A DNA stretch of 64,000 nucleotides from Sphingomonas nostoxanthinifaciens (GTDB lineage Bacteria > Pseudomonadota > Alphaproteobacteria > Sphingomonadales > Sphingomonadaceae): assembly GCF_019930585.1 (NCBI RefSeq), contig NZ_CP082839.1, positions 3,794,001-3,858,000 on the forward strand, in the 5' to 3' direction. Made by a program: the position numbers and the translations under genes. The notes under the pieces are model-generated. The model searched no databases. It had not been told where the DNA came from and saw only the letters and a program-made list of their open reading frames with translations. Positions within the stretch are counted from its first letter, which is position 1. Every line of letters begins with the position of its first letter. Positions 10,401 through 17,188 of this stretch are shown here, one piece after another.

Positions 10401-10741
10401 TAACGCTTTTGAGCCGTGCGAAGCGGGTCGATCGCGTTCCGGAGCGCGTCGGCCTGACGCTGCTGCTCGGCCATCTCCTTCGTGAACGCGCGATAGTCGA
10501 GCACCTGCTGGTTCTGGTTGGCACCTGGCGTCGAGACGCCGGCGGCCGCCAGTTTCTGCGCGGCGGCGGCCTGCTGGGCGGTGGCGCGCGCGATGTCGTC
10601 GCCCGCGCGCTCGAAAGCCGCCGACGCACGCCGTGCGTTGGCTTCGCCGCTCGCGCCGATCTCCGCGAAGCCGGACTTGATCTCCTCTTTGCCGTCCATG
10701 CCGAGACGAAGGGACACACCGGGCTTGCTCGCCATCGTCAT
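7448..10741 (-). CDS. Tail length tape measure protein
   Basis: 1,097 residues, mostly alpha-helical and rich in Ala, Lys, Asp and Gln. Residues about 230-400 match the TMP_2-type region of tape measure proteins (hydrophobic pair IITPTTIGIAAGTVALIAGA, then TAREFETAFVQTGRIG). Long coiled-coil stretches cover residues 420-960. The C-terminus (about 1020-1070) has the GFATGTDDAPGGLAWVAENG motif seen at the end of many tape measures. It sets tail length and is ejected with the genome. ATG 10741 overlaps the stop of the upstream frameshift product as ATGA, favouring this start over ATG 10735. Confidence 0.9.
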   Translation of the reverse strand: MTMASKPGVSLRLGMDGKEEIKSGFAEIGASGEANARRASAAFERAGDDIARATAQQAAAAQKLAAAGVSTPGANQNQQVLDYRAFTKEMAEQQRQADALRNAIDPLRTAQKRYDDEIALSSKLLASGKINELEHAAAVQLSSKALAAAQRDVEGHTAAMGLNRTQTVIAQSAVMRFTDSLIAGQSPIRAFALEAHKIGEVAAFDDGGVAGALEKVSAIITPTTIGIAAGTVALIAGAAAWLSYDDAMNKFASLSSGVGAVAGVTKDQMEQIAEAAASAGDITVGTAREFETAFVQTGRIGTQVLPGLIALVKDYAAATGEDAKEAAKELAAAFANPAKGAEELATKIGALDASTVAYVQSLVESGRETDAQIVLLKSLQDAAGKASTNINGMAWAWRNVTTFASEASTWLGKAIEQALSGGSAVERLANLQAQRARAMRDSYGMADTSDYDRQIAALQQQLAASQQRQNSARARSEAAPGLKLVDSFTGDDKLGELRTNLAAVNKLLVDNGSAAGLSADQLKGARETQDAYTRAIQSYLSPAEKQRQLDGLDAQIAAARTPAQKAALAVQKERVENAGKVITAAQAEADAHSKGAAALATASKAGEKHADTMARDAASMDANIAATLALADAYLKGGAAAIEAEARRKALTDATKKGIDVEAEIRRQLALNVAEGIANGAKSVSFLRDELTARKAANDNVAAGTLAMADLGHALSDEAALRPLLTLRTIAHGDALKKLTDIITAYRAALAAAHEEEKRTAALTAIDATNNSISGLQDQAEFAGDRTGAGQIEIARRAAQRDSDKYGASAGDVAAAKVREAEQKLATDRKKYASDELNSQKDALTLSQADLASVTMGTDQRQKYLDLVKKTVDLQGKGIDLNSDDAKAILAGVAAQDDMTAAVTRLSNAMQEVRDFTSTFIDDLASGKNIAQDLEQEFIKLAALNPLKNLINGNSNLPTLGSVFSLLGKSGGAGDFSGTGLSLGDIDTTSLSIPGFATGTDDAPGGLAWVAENGPELINLPKGASVTPAPQTRQMLAANGNGGDTHIHVYAQDAVLADTVRGWVRAGVEEASTRGAYGGAQMARANDVRRAARQIRR

Positions 10742-11507
10742 CCCTCCTCTTCGTCATCGGTGGCACAGTCGTCGCGGCCGGAAAGGATCGCAGCCTCAGC
10801 CGCCGGCAGGGACGCCGCCAGCAAATCGAGATCGACACGGCGGGCGGTTCCGACGGCCATGACGGCCCCGAAATCGAGCGCGAACGGCACGCCGAACCCG
10901 CCCACGCGCAGCTGCGAGCCGCAGCCGACAATCACTTCCCAGACGGCTTCGCCTTCTTCGGTCGCCGGCTCGTGCTCGCGGTACGGGCACGCTTCGCAGC
11001 GAGGGCTTCCGGTTGCCCCTCCGTAGCCGCAGGAGAGATGGCAATATCGTCCGCCGGCGTCGCCTCCGCCGAAGTGCCAATCGGCGAGCCGGCGGATACG
11101 TTTCCCTCCATGTCCCGGCGGGACCATGGGCGGACATAGATGCGATCGGCGGCCTCGAAGCGGCCGATGTCGCCGAGGAAGATCGCGACCGCGTCGGGCG
11201 TCACCGGGATGACGTTGCCGTCCTGATCGCCGACGCCTTCCCACGCAGTGATGCCGCGCCGGATCAGTTCCTCGGATAGCGCGTCCGCCGCGCCGACCAG
11301 ATCGGTTTCGTCGAGGCCGAGCGCTTCGCGAACAGCGTCGCGAGCTGCCCGCACCGCCTTCCGGCCGATCGGCGCGAACTCCACGCGCACGCCGGGCAGA
11401 AGAAACGGCCGGGGGTCTTCCGGATCGTTGCTGACGATCTCGCCGAGCCATTCGTTGCCCGACGCGACCAGCTTGACCGCGATCTGCGGCGTGGCTGCGT
11501 CAGGCAT
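10738..11507 (-). CDS. Tail assembly chaperone GT, predicted -1 frameshift fusion
   Basis: Predicted 256-residue product made when ribosomes translating the G frame (from ATG 11507) slip back one base on GGGAAAC (11106-11100). The first 136 residues are those of G; the next 120 read RIRRLADWHFGGGDAGG and continue through a Cys-rich patch (CHLSCGYGG, CEACPY) to a region around WEVIVGCGSQLRVGG, which resembles the DUF7697-type chaperone T domain. The fused frame ends at TGA 10738-10740, overlapping the tape-measure start. In lambda, gpG and gpGT coat and recruit the tape measure. The frame has no good start of its own, which supports expression only by frameshift. Confidence 0.7.
10932..11507 (-). 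CDS. Tail assembly chaperone G (unshifted product)
   Basis: 191 residues from ATG 11507, overlapping the tail-tube stop by 8 bp. The N-terminal half is a compact alpha/beta domain (IAVKLVASGNEWLGEIV...), the C-terminal 55 residues are Ala/Pro/Lys-rich and look disordered, ending RRPKKAKPSGK. Located between tail tube and tape measure, exactly where gpG lies in siphoviruses. A canonical X-XXY-YYZ slippery heptamer, GGGAAAC, is read as GAG-GGA-AAC at codons 134-136 and allows a minority of ribosomes to make the longer GT protein. Most chains are expected to end here. Confidence 0.7.
   Translation of the reverse strand: MPDAATPQIAVKLVASGNEWLGEIVSNDPEDPRPFLLPGVRVEFAPIGRKAVRAARDAVREALGLDETDLVGAADALSEELIRRGITAWEGVGDQDGNVIPVTPDAVAIFLGDIGRFEAADRIYVRPWSRRDMEGNVSAGSPIGTSAEATPADDIAISPAATEGQPEALAAKRARTASTSRRPKKAKPSGK
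11100..11106 (-). promoter_or_regulatory. -1 ribosomal frameshift slippery site GGGAAAC
   Basis: On the minus strand the bases 11106 to 11100 read GGGAAAC and are phased G-GGA-AAC in the G frame, the canonical tandem-slip arrangement; lambda uses GGGAAAG at the same place in its G gene. After the slip the codons GGG-AAA-CGT continue in the open T frame. No pseudoknot was worked out, but the downstream 30 bases are GC-rich and could fold. Confidence 0.75.
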
Positions 11508-12447
11508 AGGACGCGATGTCGTTGGTGAGGGTCGCGATGACGCTGGCTGCAGCCGCCCCGCTGGCCTGCCAGTTGAACACGGCCTGGATCCCGTTCGGAC
11601 CGGAGATCGGGCGCTTCGGGCGCGGCAGGAATACGCGCGGCACCGAGAAGATCAGGCTATGCGCGCCGCTCGTCCAGCCGAAGTCGAGCTCGACCGGCGT
11701 CGGCGGGCTGGCGCTGGCCGCCGCGAGCAGGACCGTATCCTTGAACCGGACGGTCACCGAGCCCGACATGCCGACCATGCCGGGGTCGCTGTCCTCGATC
11801 CGGCCGTCGGACTTGATCGTGTCGACGGTCTCGAGGTTGTTCGTGAAGGTGAAATCGGCCGCGACCACCGATCCCAGCTGGGCGCCATCCTTCTTCACCG
11901 AGCCGGTGGCCTGCGGGAAGCGCTGCGTTGCCTTGGTCGTCGGCGCGCCGGAGATGCTGGTGGCGCTGGGATCGCTTTCGCCGATGCAGATCAGGCTGCA
12001 CGTCGCGTTGAGAAGGCCGGACCGGGCGAGGCTGATCTTAAGCTGATTGCCGCGCGCGCCATAGTGCGTGCTGTAGGTCGGGATCTCGGGCGAGCCGATC
12101 TCCAGCGACATCGACGGCAGCGCGAGCAGGCCCGAGGTGAACGTGTGCACGGTCTCCGCGCCGGAACCGGCGGCGCTCACCGGCTGGCCGAAGAATAGCT
12201 TCAGCCAATACCAGAAGTTGCGAACGTCGACCGGCACGACGACGTCGCCGGTGTTGGTCGCAACGTCCGGCGTCGGATCCTGCGGCTCGCGCCCCTGACC
12301 CAGCAGGTCGGACGCGATCAGCGGCCGCTCTTCGCCCAGCGTGTGGCTGACGAAGGGCATCTTGGCGAAGCCAGGGCCGGGCGCGACGCCGGCAGTCGTC
12401 TCGAAAGCGCCCGTCAGCAGGGCGTTTGAACCGCGTGCGCGTCCCAT
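11500..12447 (-). CDS. Major tail tube protein
   Basis: 315 residues from ATG 12447, chosen because AAGGAG lies 8 bp upstream; the frame is open further upstream but that part overlaps the preceding gene and reads as Arg/His-rich nonsense. The protein is beta-rich with the tail-tube look: N-terminal arm MGRARGSNALLTGAFETT, a central region on a common tail-tube template (VDVRNFWYWLKLFFGQP), and repeated small immunoglobulin-like strands. It polymerises to form the non-contractile tail tube. Its position, between tail terminator/completion genes and the chaperones, is the usual one. Confidence 0.8.
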   Translation of the reverse strand: MGRARGSNALLTGAFETTAGVAPGPGFAKMPFVSHTLGEERPLIASDLLGQGREPQDPTPDVATNTGDVVVPVDVRNFWYWLKLFFGQPVSAAGSGAETVHTFTSGLLALPSMSLEIGSPEIPTYSTHYGARGNQLKISLARSGLLNATCSLICIGESDPSATSISGAPTTKATQRFPQATGSVKKDGAQLGSVVAADFTFTNNLETVDTIKSDGRIEDSDPGMVGMSGSVTVRFKDTVLLAAASASPPTPVELDFGWTSGAHSLIFSVPRVFLPRPKRPISGPNGIQAVFNWQASGAAAASVIATLTNDIASYA

Positions 12448-12458
12448 AGTGGTTCTCC

Positions 12459-12905
12459 TTACAGCGGGCGGGTGGTGGCGTAGATCGCGGTCAGCACCAC
12501 CTGTGCTTCCCGCGCCGGCGTGGCGCCGGGCGTGAACATGTCGTCGATGGCGGGCGCCGCAGCGTCGAGATAATCGACCAGCCCGCCCAACGTGCGATCG
12601 GCGGCAATCGCGGCCGAGAAGGAGTCGATCATTGAGGCGACTGCCCGGACCGCGCTGTCTCCGCCGATCGCCTTGCTGGCGGCGAAGCCGATGGGAATTT
12701 GATGCTCGTAATTGTAGGTCGGCGGGCAAAGATCGATCTCGGGCTCGCCCGGATCGCCATATTCGATCACGATGCGGCCATCGGGCGACAGCCGATCCGC
12801 GGCTGGCAGATCATCCTCGGGCGCGATGATGTCGACGTCGGCGGCGGGCAGTGCTGAGCGTGCCAGCACCTTGAGCGCCGCAAGAATGTCGAGCTGCAGG
12901 CTCAT
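12459..12905 (-). CDS. Tail terminator-like phage protein
   Basis: 148 residues from ATG 12905, which overlaps the upstream stop as ATGA and has GGAG 5-6 bp before it. Alpha/beta protein with N-terminal helix SLQLDILAALKVLARSALP, a strand-rich centre (GRIVIEYGDPGEPEIDLCP) and a C-terminal strand ending AQVVLTAIYATTRPL. This size, fold pattern and position directly before the tail-tube gene fit the tail terminator that caps the tube and joins it to the head. Family not named with certainty. Confidence 0.6.
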   Translation of the reverse strand: MSLQLDILAALKVLARSALPAADVDIIAPEDDLPAADRLSPDGRIVIEYGDPGEPEIDLCPPTYNYEHQIPIGFAASKAIGGDSAVRAVASMIDSFSAAIAADRTLGGLVDYLDAAAPAIDDMFTPGATPAREAQVVLTAIYATTRPL

Positions 12906-13615
12906 GCGCTCCATTCCTCGGCGAGAAGCTGCGGCAGGGTCGCTGCGGCACGATCGAGCACGGTCTGCAGATCCAGCTTCTTCGGAATGCGGACCGACGC
13001 CACCAGCACGAACATCACCACAGCCTGCACTTGGCGCGCCTTGTTGCGGCTGGTGCCGGCGAGTTCGCGGACGCTCGCTTTGCGAAACCGGCCCGTTTCC
13101 TTGCGGGCAACCAGATTGTCCATCAGCAGATAGCCGACAGCGCCCCGGGTCGTGCCGTTGCGAGCATGCGACCCCTGTGCGCTCTTGGCGGGAACGAAGC
13201 GGAGGCGGCGGCCGAATTGCGCCTCAACCTCGCGCGGCGTCTTGGCGCGAGGTTGGCGTGCTTGGCCGCCTGACCCCTTGCGCGGCGTGTCGTCGGTCGG
13301 AATGGCGAGCAGCCGGCGGCCGGCTTTCGCGATGATCGTGACGCCACGCGCATAGGCGTCGACAATGCCGGGCGCCTTGGAGAAGACCAAAGCGGCGGGC
13401 GTCAGGCTCGATCCGGCCGAAGGATAAACCTTATCCTGCCACGTTTTCGAAAAGCGGTCGGAGAAGCCAGCGGCAAGCATCTGGTCGCGCAGGTCGTCTT
13501 TCATGCCCTCGCCGGCGCGTCGCATCGCCTTCATTGAATCCATCCGAGCCTTGATGTCGGCCGCGTCGAGCGCCTCGGCGAGACCGGACATCTGCGCCTT
13601 CAGCTTGAAGCTCAC
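12902..13615 (-). CDS. DUF6441 family phage protein (tail completion, gp10-like position)
   Basis: 237 residues. The helical N-terminus (MSFKLKAQMSGLAEALDAADI), the segment SDRFSKTWQDKVYPSAG and the later strand pair around GVTIIAKAGRRLLAIP are the landmarks of DUF6441 proteins, which are found between head-tail joining and tail-terminator genes in alphaproteobacterial siphoviruses. A very basic middle (residues 110-150) may contact DNA. Overlaps both neighbours by ATGA. It most likely takes the role of HK97 gp10-type tail completion protein; this is inferred from order. Confidence 0.65.
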   Translation of the reverse strand: MSFKLKAQMSGLAEALDAADIKARMDSMKAMRRAGEGMKDDLRDQMLAAGFSDRFSKTWQDKVYPSAGSSLTPAALVFSKAPGIVDAYARGVTIIAKAGRRLLAIPTDDTPRKGSGGQARQPRAKTPREVEAQFGRRLRFVPAKSAQGSHARNGTTRGAVGYLLMDNLVARKETGRFRKASVRELAGTSRNKARQVQAVVMFVLVASVRIPKKLDLQTVLDRAAATLPQLLAEEWSA

Positions 13616-13953
13616 AGCGGCTCCAAATCGCAGGTCCAGGTCAGCCGCTCGACGTCCGACCTGGGTCCGCCCTGAAGCGTGAAGTCCTCATGGCTGGCGA
13701 TCGCTCCAGTGTCGTCTCGCGTGACGAACGACAGCAGCGCGCCCGCGACCGGCATCGCGATATCGGAGCGCAGGATCTGGACAGAATTGACGTCGACCTC
13801 GATCGACCCGCCGTTGAAGTCGGCATCCTTGGTACTGCTGCCGCGGATCACACGAAGCGCCACCGGGGAACTCGCAGGTGGAAGATAGATCGCCTCGGCC
13901 GACCCTGGCCCGCGGAACAGCGCGACCAATGCCGAGGCGAAAGGATCGAACAC
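13612..13953 (-). CDS. Phage head-tail joining protein
   Basis: 113 residues with a GTG start at 13953. A beta-rich small protein (residues 25-105 alternate strands such as ALRVIRGSS and SIEVDVNSVQILRSD), fitting the small stopper or attachment proteins placed between the connector genes and the tail completion protein. No motif settles the family. Stop overlaps the next start as ATGA. The assignment is based on size and gene order. Confidence 0.5.
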   Translation of the reverse strand: MFDPFASALVALFRGPGSAEAIYLPPASSPVALRVIRGSSTKDADFNGGSIEVDVNSVQILRSDIAMPVAGALLSFVTRDDTGAIASHEDFTLQGGPRSDVERLTWTCDLEPL

Positions 13954-13959
13954 GCTGGA

Positions 13960-14223
13960 TCAGCCGGCGGCAAGCGCGCGGTGGGCACGGATCGCGGCGG
14001 CGATGTCGACCTTGCGGCTGGCCTCGCCGAGGTTGACCGTCTCTGCCGCGGCAAGCGCGGTCAGCTCGTCGAGCTTCATCTTGTCCAGGTCGTCGCTCTC
14101 CTCCGCCAGTTTGGCGGTGATGAGGGCATTGGCGGCGTCGGTGTCGAGCATGAAGGGATCGTCGTCGGGCGTGCGGCGCACGCCTGCGATGACGACATCG
14201 TCGAGCAGCTGAATGCTCTTCAT
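13960..14223 (-). CDS. Small phage head-region protein with C-terminal SAP/HeH-like motif
   Basis: 87 residues; GGAG lies 7 bp before ATG 14223. Residues about 47-83 (KMKLDELTALAAAETVNLG, then RKVDIAAAIRAHR) form the helix-extended loop-helix pattern of SAP/HeH motifs, which bind nucleic acid or phage head components. The same motif ends the protein encoded at 14641-14925, on the other side of the decoration protein. The N-terminal half is acidic. It could be a head-completion or internal protein; function is unproven. Confidence 0.55.
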   Translation of the reverse strand: MKSIQLLDDVVIAGVRRTPDDDPFMLDTDAANALITAKLAEESDDLDKMKLDELTALAAAETVNLGEASRKVDIAAAIRAHRALAAG

Positions 14224-14289
14224 GGCGGTGCTCCAAATGGCACGGGCGCCACGACCGAAGCCGCAGCGCCCGTCAGGTCAGGGACCTTG

Positions 14290-14613
14290 TCAGATGACGG
14301 GGATCAGCTTGACCGGCGCGCCGGCGCTGGTGGCGGCCGACGCCTGGAAGATGCCGATCTTGGTGTTACCGCCGGCGACGTTGGTGACAACACGGGCGGC
14401 GTTGTCCCAATATGCGACGGTCTTGCGCACGACCGCCACGGCGGCCGTCGGCAGGGTGAACACGCCGCGCGTGACGCCCTGGCCAGTGGCACCGGCTGCG
14501 ACATCGGTCGAGGCGACGGAGAACTCGACGCCATCGAGAACGCCTTGGCCACTCGTGACGTTGTAGGGTGCGACAAAGCTGACGTTGTCGCCGGGGTGAA
14601 CGAAGTTCTTCAT
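14290..14613 (-). CDS. DUF2190 family capsid decoration protein
   Basis: 107 residues with a strong GGAAGGAG site 9-10 bp before ATG 14613. The sequence (KNFVHPGDNVSFVAPYNVTSGQ early, GVFTLPTAAVAVV in the middle, GIFQASAATSAGAPVKLIPV at the end) is the DUF2190 pattern: a small beta-barrel protein coded next to the capsid gene that decorates or stabilises the capsid surface, as gpD does in lambda. Immediately downstream of the capsid module here, as expected. Confidence 0.8.
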   Translation of the reverse strand: MKNFVHPGDNVSFVAPYNVTSGQGVLDGVEFSVASTDVAAGATGQGVTRGVFTLPTAAVAVVRKTVAYWDNAARVVTNVAGGNTKIGIFQASAATSAGAPVKLIPVI

Positions 14614-14640
14614 GGTGGATGCTCCTTCCTATCCGGCGGC

Positions 14641-14925
14641 TCAGGCAGCCGGGGCGCGCTTTGCGCGGATGGCGGCGATGATGTCGGCCTTGCGGGACTT
14701 GCCGTCGAGATCGACCTCTTCCTTGTCGGCGATGACCTTGAGCTGGGCGAGGGTCATGTCTTCCAGCCCATCGGCGTCCTCGCCGTCATGATCATCGTCG
14801 GTGTCGATGACGCCTGCCTCGAGCAGCCGATCATATTCGTCGTCGGTGACCGGGATCGGCCCTTCGATCGGGTAGCGAACCTGGCCGTCGATGACACGCG
14901 GGCCCTTGAGAATAACTTCCTGCAT
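14641..14925 (-). CDS. Small acidic phage head protein with SAP/HeH-like motif
   Basis: 94 residues; GGGAG 7-8 bp before ATG 14925. The N-terminal part (KGPRVIDGQVRYPIEGPIPV) is beta-like, then an acidic stretch (DTDDDHDGEDADG), then a C-terminal SAP/HeH-like unit (MTLAQLKVIADKEEVDLDG, RKADIIAAIRAKR). That unit resembles the end of the protein at 13960-14223. Lies directly after the capsid gene. A head-assembly or head-interior role is possible; not established. Confidence 0.55.
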   Translation of the reverse strand: MQEVILKGPRVIDGQVRYPIEGPIPVTDDEYDRLLEAGVIDTDDDHDGEDADGLEDMTLAQLKVIADKEEVDLDGKSRKADIIAAIRAKRAPAA

Positions 14926-14984
14926 GTTCTGTCTCCCGGTGGCGCGGGATCACCCGGCGCCCCCATTTGAGGTTGCGCCGCGGC

Positions 14985-17180
14985 TTAGTTGCCGGGGTTC
15001 TTGACGAGACCGCGCCAGTCGATCGCGGCCGCCCCGACATCGAGGCGAGCCTTGTTCTCGATGCCGTCGACGTCGAAGCCGACGCGCGTATCGGTGAACA
15101 GTTCTTCTTGGCCGAGCAGATGCGCCAGCACGATCGTGTCGAACGCCGCCGGGTCGGCCGCCAGGAACCACTGGTTGCCGGTGATGCGCGGCTCGACGAT
15201 CAGCGTCAGCGTGGACGAGAAGTAATTCCCGTTCAGCTGCGGATCGACGAAGAACAGCTTGCGTGCCTCGGCCTCCTTCGCCGGCCCGACGATAAGGAAG
15301 GACGGCTGGATGCTGAGATAGCCGCCCTCGGCGCTCGTCTGCTGGCGCATCGCCTGCGTCGCGAGCCCGATCGAGTCGATCGTGATCGCCGAACCCGTCA
15401 TCAGGTTGCCGTGCTGGGTCGAGAACAACGCATAGCCGTCCGACATCGTCGGATTGCTGATGACGATGCCCCACACCAGGTCGCTTTCGAGGTCCGCTGC
15501 CTTGCGCCCGAACATGGTCGGGATGCGGCTGAACAGCGACTGGTCGTCATTGACGATCGCCTGCCGGGTGATCGCGATGATGCGACCATAGGTCGTCAGG
15601 TTGTAGAACAGCCCGGTGTCCGTCAGGCCGCCGCGCTTGAACTCGGCATTCTCGGGAACGACCAGCAGCGACGGCGCGTCGCCGAGACCGACGAGCTGCG
15701 TCGGCTTGAAGTCGGGCAGGGTGTCGGTGCTGATGATCGGTCGGAACGTCTGCGGTGCCGCGGTGAAGGCGGCGCGCACGCGCTTGTTCGACGCGGTGGA
15801 GAGCGCATTGGCGAAGTCGCTGGTGGTCAGCGCGCCATAACGCTGCATGCCGAGTGCGGCGCCCGCAATCTCCATCCGGCCGAGGCCGCGGATGGTGACG
15901 TTGGTGCGGCCGCAATAGTCACGCGCCATCTCCATCATCGTCATGCCGCGGAACTCACGGGCGTCGGCGACGCGCTGGTCGTGGGTGCGGCCGGCGACGT
16001 CCTCCAGCCGCAGCGAAGGGTTCGCGCGGAGGGTGACCGCATCCTCCATCGCCTGCCGAAAACCTTCGCTCTCGTGTCCGGCGGCGCCGGCCCGCGCATC
16101 GATCGTATGCCGCGAGGGATCGAGCAGACGCTCGTTGACGCGCGCCAGCAGCTGCGCCTCGTTCATCGGGGTCGTCTCGTTCGCGCGGATCAGCTCCAGC
16201 GCGAAGTCGCTACCCAGCGCCGTCGATCGACCGCACAGGTCGCTGATGCGCGAAGCGGTGACCGCAGGCGCGGGGGCAGCCAGCGGCGTGACCGGCGCGT
16301 GACCGTGCGGCTCGGTACGGGTCTCGCCATTCGGCTCGACGACGACGGTCGTATCGGCCGCCGGGGTCTCCGGCGCTGCGCCGCGGTTGGCATTTGGGTG
16401 GGCGACACCGCCGCCCGGAGCGTTCCGGTACATATCATTCTCCTGGTGGGTGGTGCCGTGTGCATTGCCCGGTGCTGATCGAACCACGGCGTTCGGATCG
16501 GCGGGAACGGTGACAAAACTGGCCTCGAGCAGCTGCCACGAGACAGCGCGCCACGTTTCGAGATCGGCGGAGCCGGGAGTGGACGTGATCTGCCAGGTGG
16601 TGACCTGGTATCCGATCGAGATGGCGCGAAGCTCGCCGCGCGCGACGCGCGCTTCCAGCGCCTGCCCCGCATCGGTCTGGTCGAACTGGATCAGACCGAC
16701 GAGCTGGCCGCCCTCGATACGAGCCTCGACCAGCCGGCCGACCTGAGCGCCGGTGTCGCCCTGATTGTGAGAGTCGAGGATCGGACAAACGCCGCCGGTG
16801 ACCCGCGTGAGGTCGATTGCGGTGGAGCTGATCTCCAGCTCTTCGACGAAATAATAGCGCGTGACCGGCGAGCCGACGGACAGCACCGCCTCGACGGTAT
16901 GGGCGGCGGCATCGTAGCTGCCGGGCGTCAGATCGAGGCTGCGCGTGCCGCGTCCGCCCGCCTGCGGTTGGCGCCGCTCCTCCGCGTCAGGCTGCGGACG
17001 CTGGCCGGGATCGTCGCGGGTCAGCATGCCGGCAAGAGCGGCGCCGGCGATGGCGCCGGCACCAACGATCGCCACAGTGCGCCCCTTCGCTGGCGGTGGC
17101 AGCGGGCCGTTCGCAGTGCGCGGCTCGGGCGCGCGCGTGGGTTCCGCCGCAGCCTCCTGCGGCGTGTCGGGCTTTTCCAT
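14985..17180 (-). CDS. Prohead protease / major capsid protein fusion
   Basis: 731 residues. Residues about 80-250 are an S78-type prohead protease: His in CPILDSHNQGDTGAQVG and Ser in RGELRAISIGYQV are the likely catalytic pair. About 250-370 is a Pro/Ala-rich, then helical, scaffold-like linker. From about 400 to the end is an HK97-fold major capsid protein (KTIGL-type strands such as FRPIISTDTLPDFKP, and a C-terminus binding LDVGAAAIDWRGLVKN). Such fusions are known in a group of siphoviruses. AGGAG lies 6 bp before ATG 17180. An internal ATG at 16433 has its own good ribosome site, so a shorter scaffold-capsid form may also be made. The N-terminus has an odd hydrophobic stretch (residues 34-52). 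Confidence 0.9.
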   Translation of the reverse strand: MEKPDTPQEAAAEPTRAPEPRTANGPLPPPAKGRTVAIVGAGAIAGAALAGMLTRDDPGQRPQPDAEERRQPQAGGRGTRSLDLTPGSYDAAAHTVEAVLSVGSPVTRYYFVEELEISSTAIDLTRVTGGVCPILDSHNQGDTGAQVGRLVEARIEGGQLVGLIQFDQTDAGQALEARVARGELRAISIGYQVTTWQITSTPGSADLETWRAVSWQLLEASFVTVPADPNAVVRSAPGNAHGTTHQENDMYRNAPGGGVAHPNANRGAAPETPAADTTVVVEPNGETRTEPHGHAPVTPLAAPAPAVTASRISDLCGRSTALGSDFALELIRANETTPMNEAQLLARVNERLLDPSRHTIDARAGAAGHESEGFRQAMEDAVTLRANPSLRLEDVAGRTHDQRVADAREFRGMTMMEMARDYCGRTNVTIRGLGRMEIAGAALGMQRYGALTTSDFANALSTASNKRVRAAFTAAPQTFRPIISTDTLPDFKPTQLVGLGDAPSLLVVPENAEFKRGGLTDTGLFYNLTTYGRIIAITRQAIVNDDQSLFSRIPTMFGRKAADLESDLVWGIVISNPTMSDGYALFSTQHGNLMTGSAITIDSIGLATQAMRQQTSAEGGYLSIQPSFLIVGPAKEAEARKLFFVDPQLNGNYFSSTLTLIVEPRITGNQWFLAADPAAFDTIVLAHLLGQEELFTDTRVGFDVDGIENKARLDVGAAAIDWRGLVKNPGN
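16431..16443 (-). promoter_or_regulatory. Internal ribosome site and start inside the protease-capsid gene
   Basis: On the minus strand GGAG (16443-16440) stands 6 bases before an in-frame ATG (16433-16431), at the junction between the protease domain and the scaffold-like linker. Initiation here would give a 482-residue protein (begins MYRNAPGGG) containing linker plus capsid domain but no protease. The spacing is as good as that of the main start at 17180. This resembles the lambda C/Nu3 nested-gene arrangement; expression is not proven. Confidence 0.5.
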
Positions 17181-17188
17181 GGTGGCTC

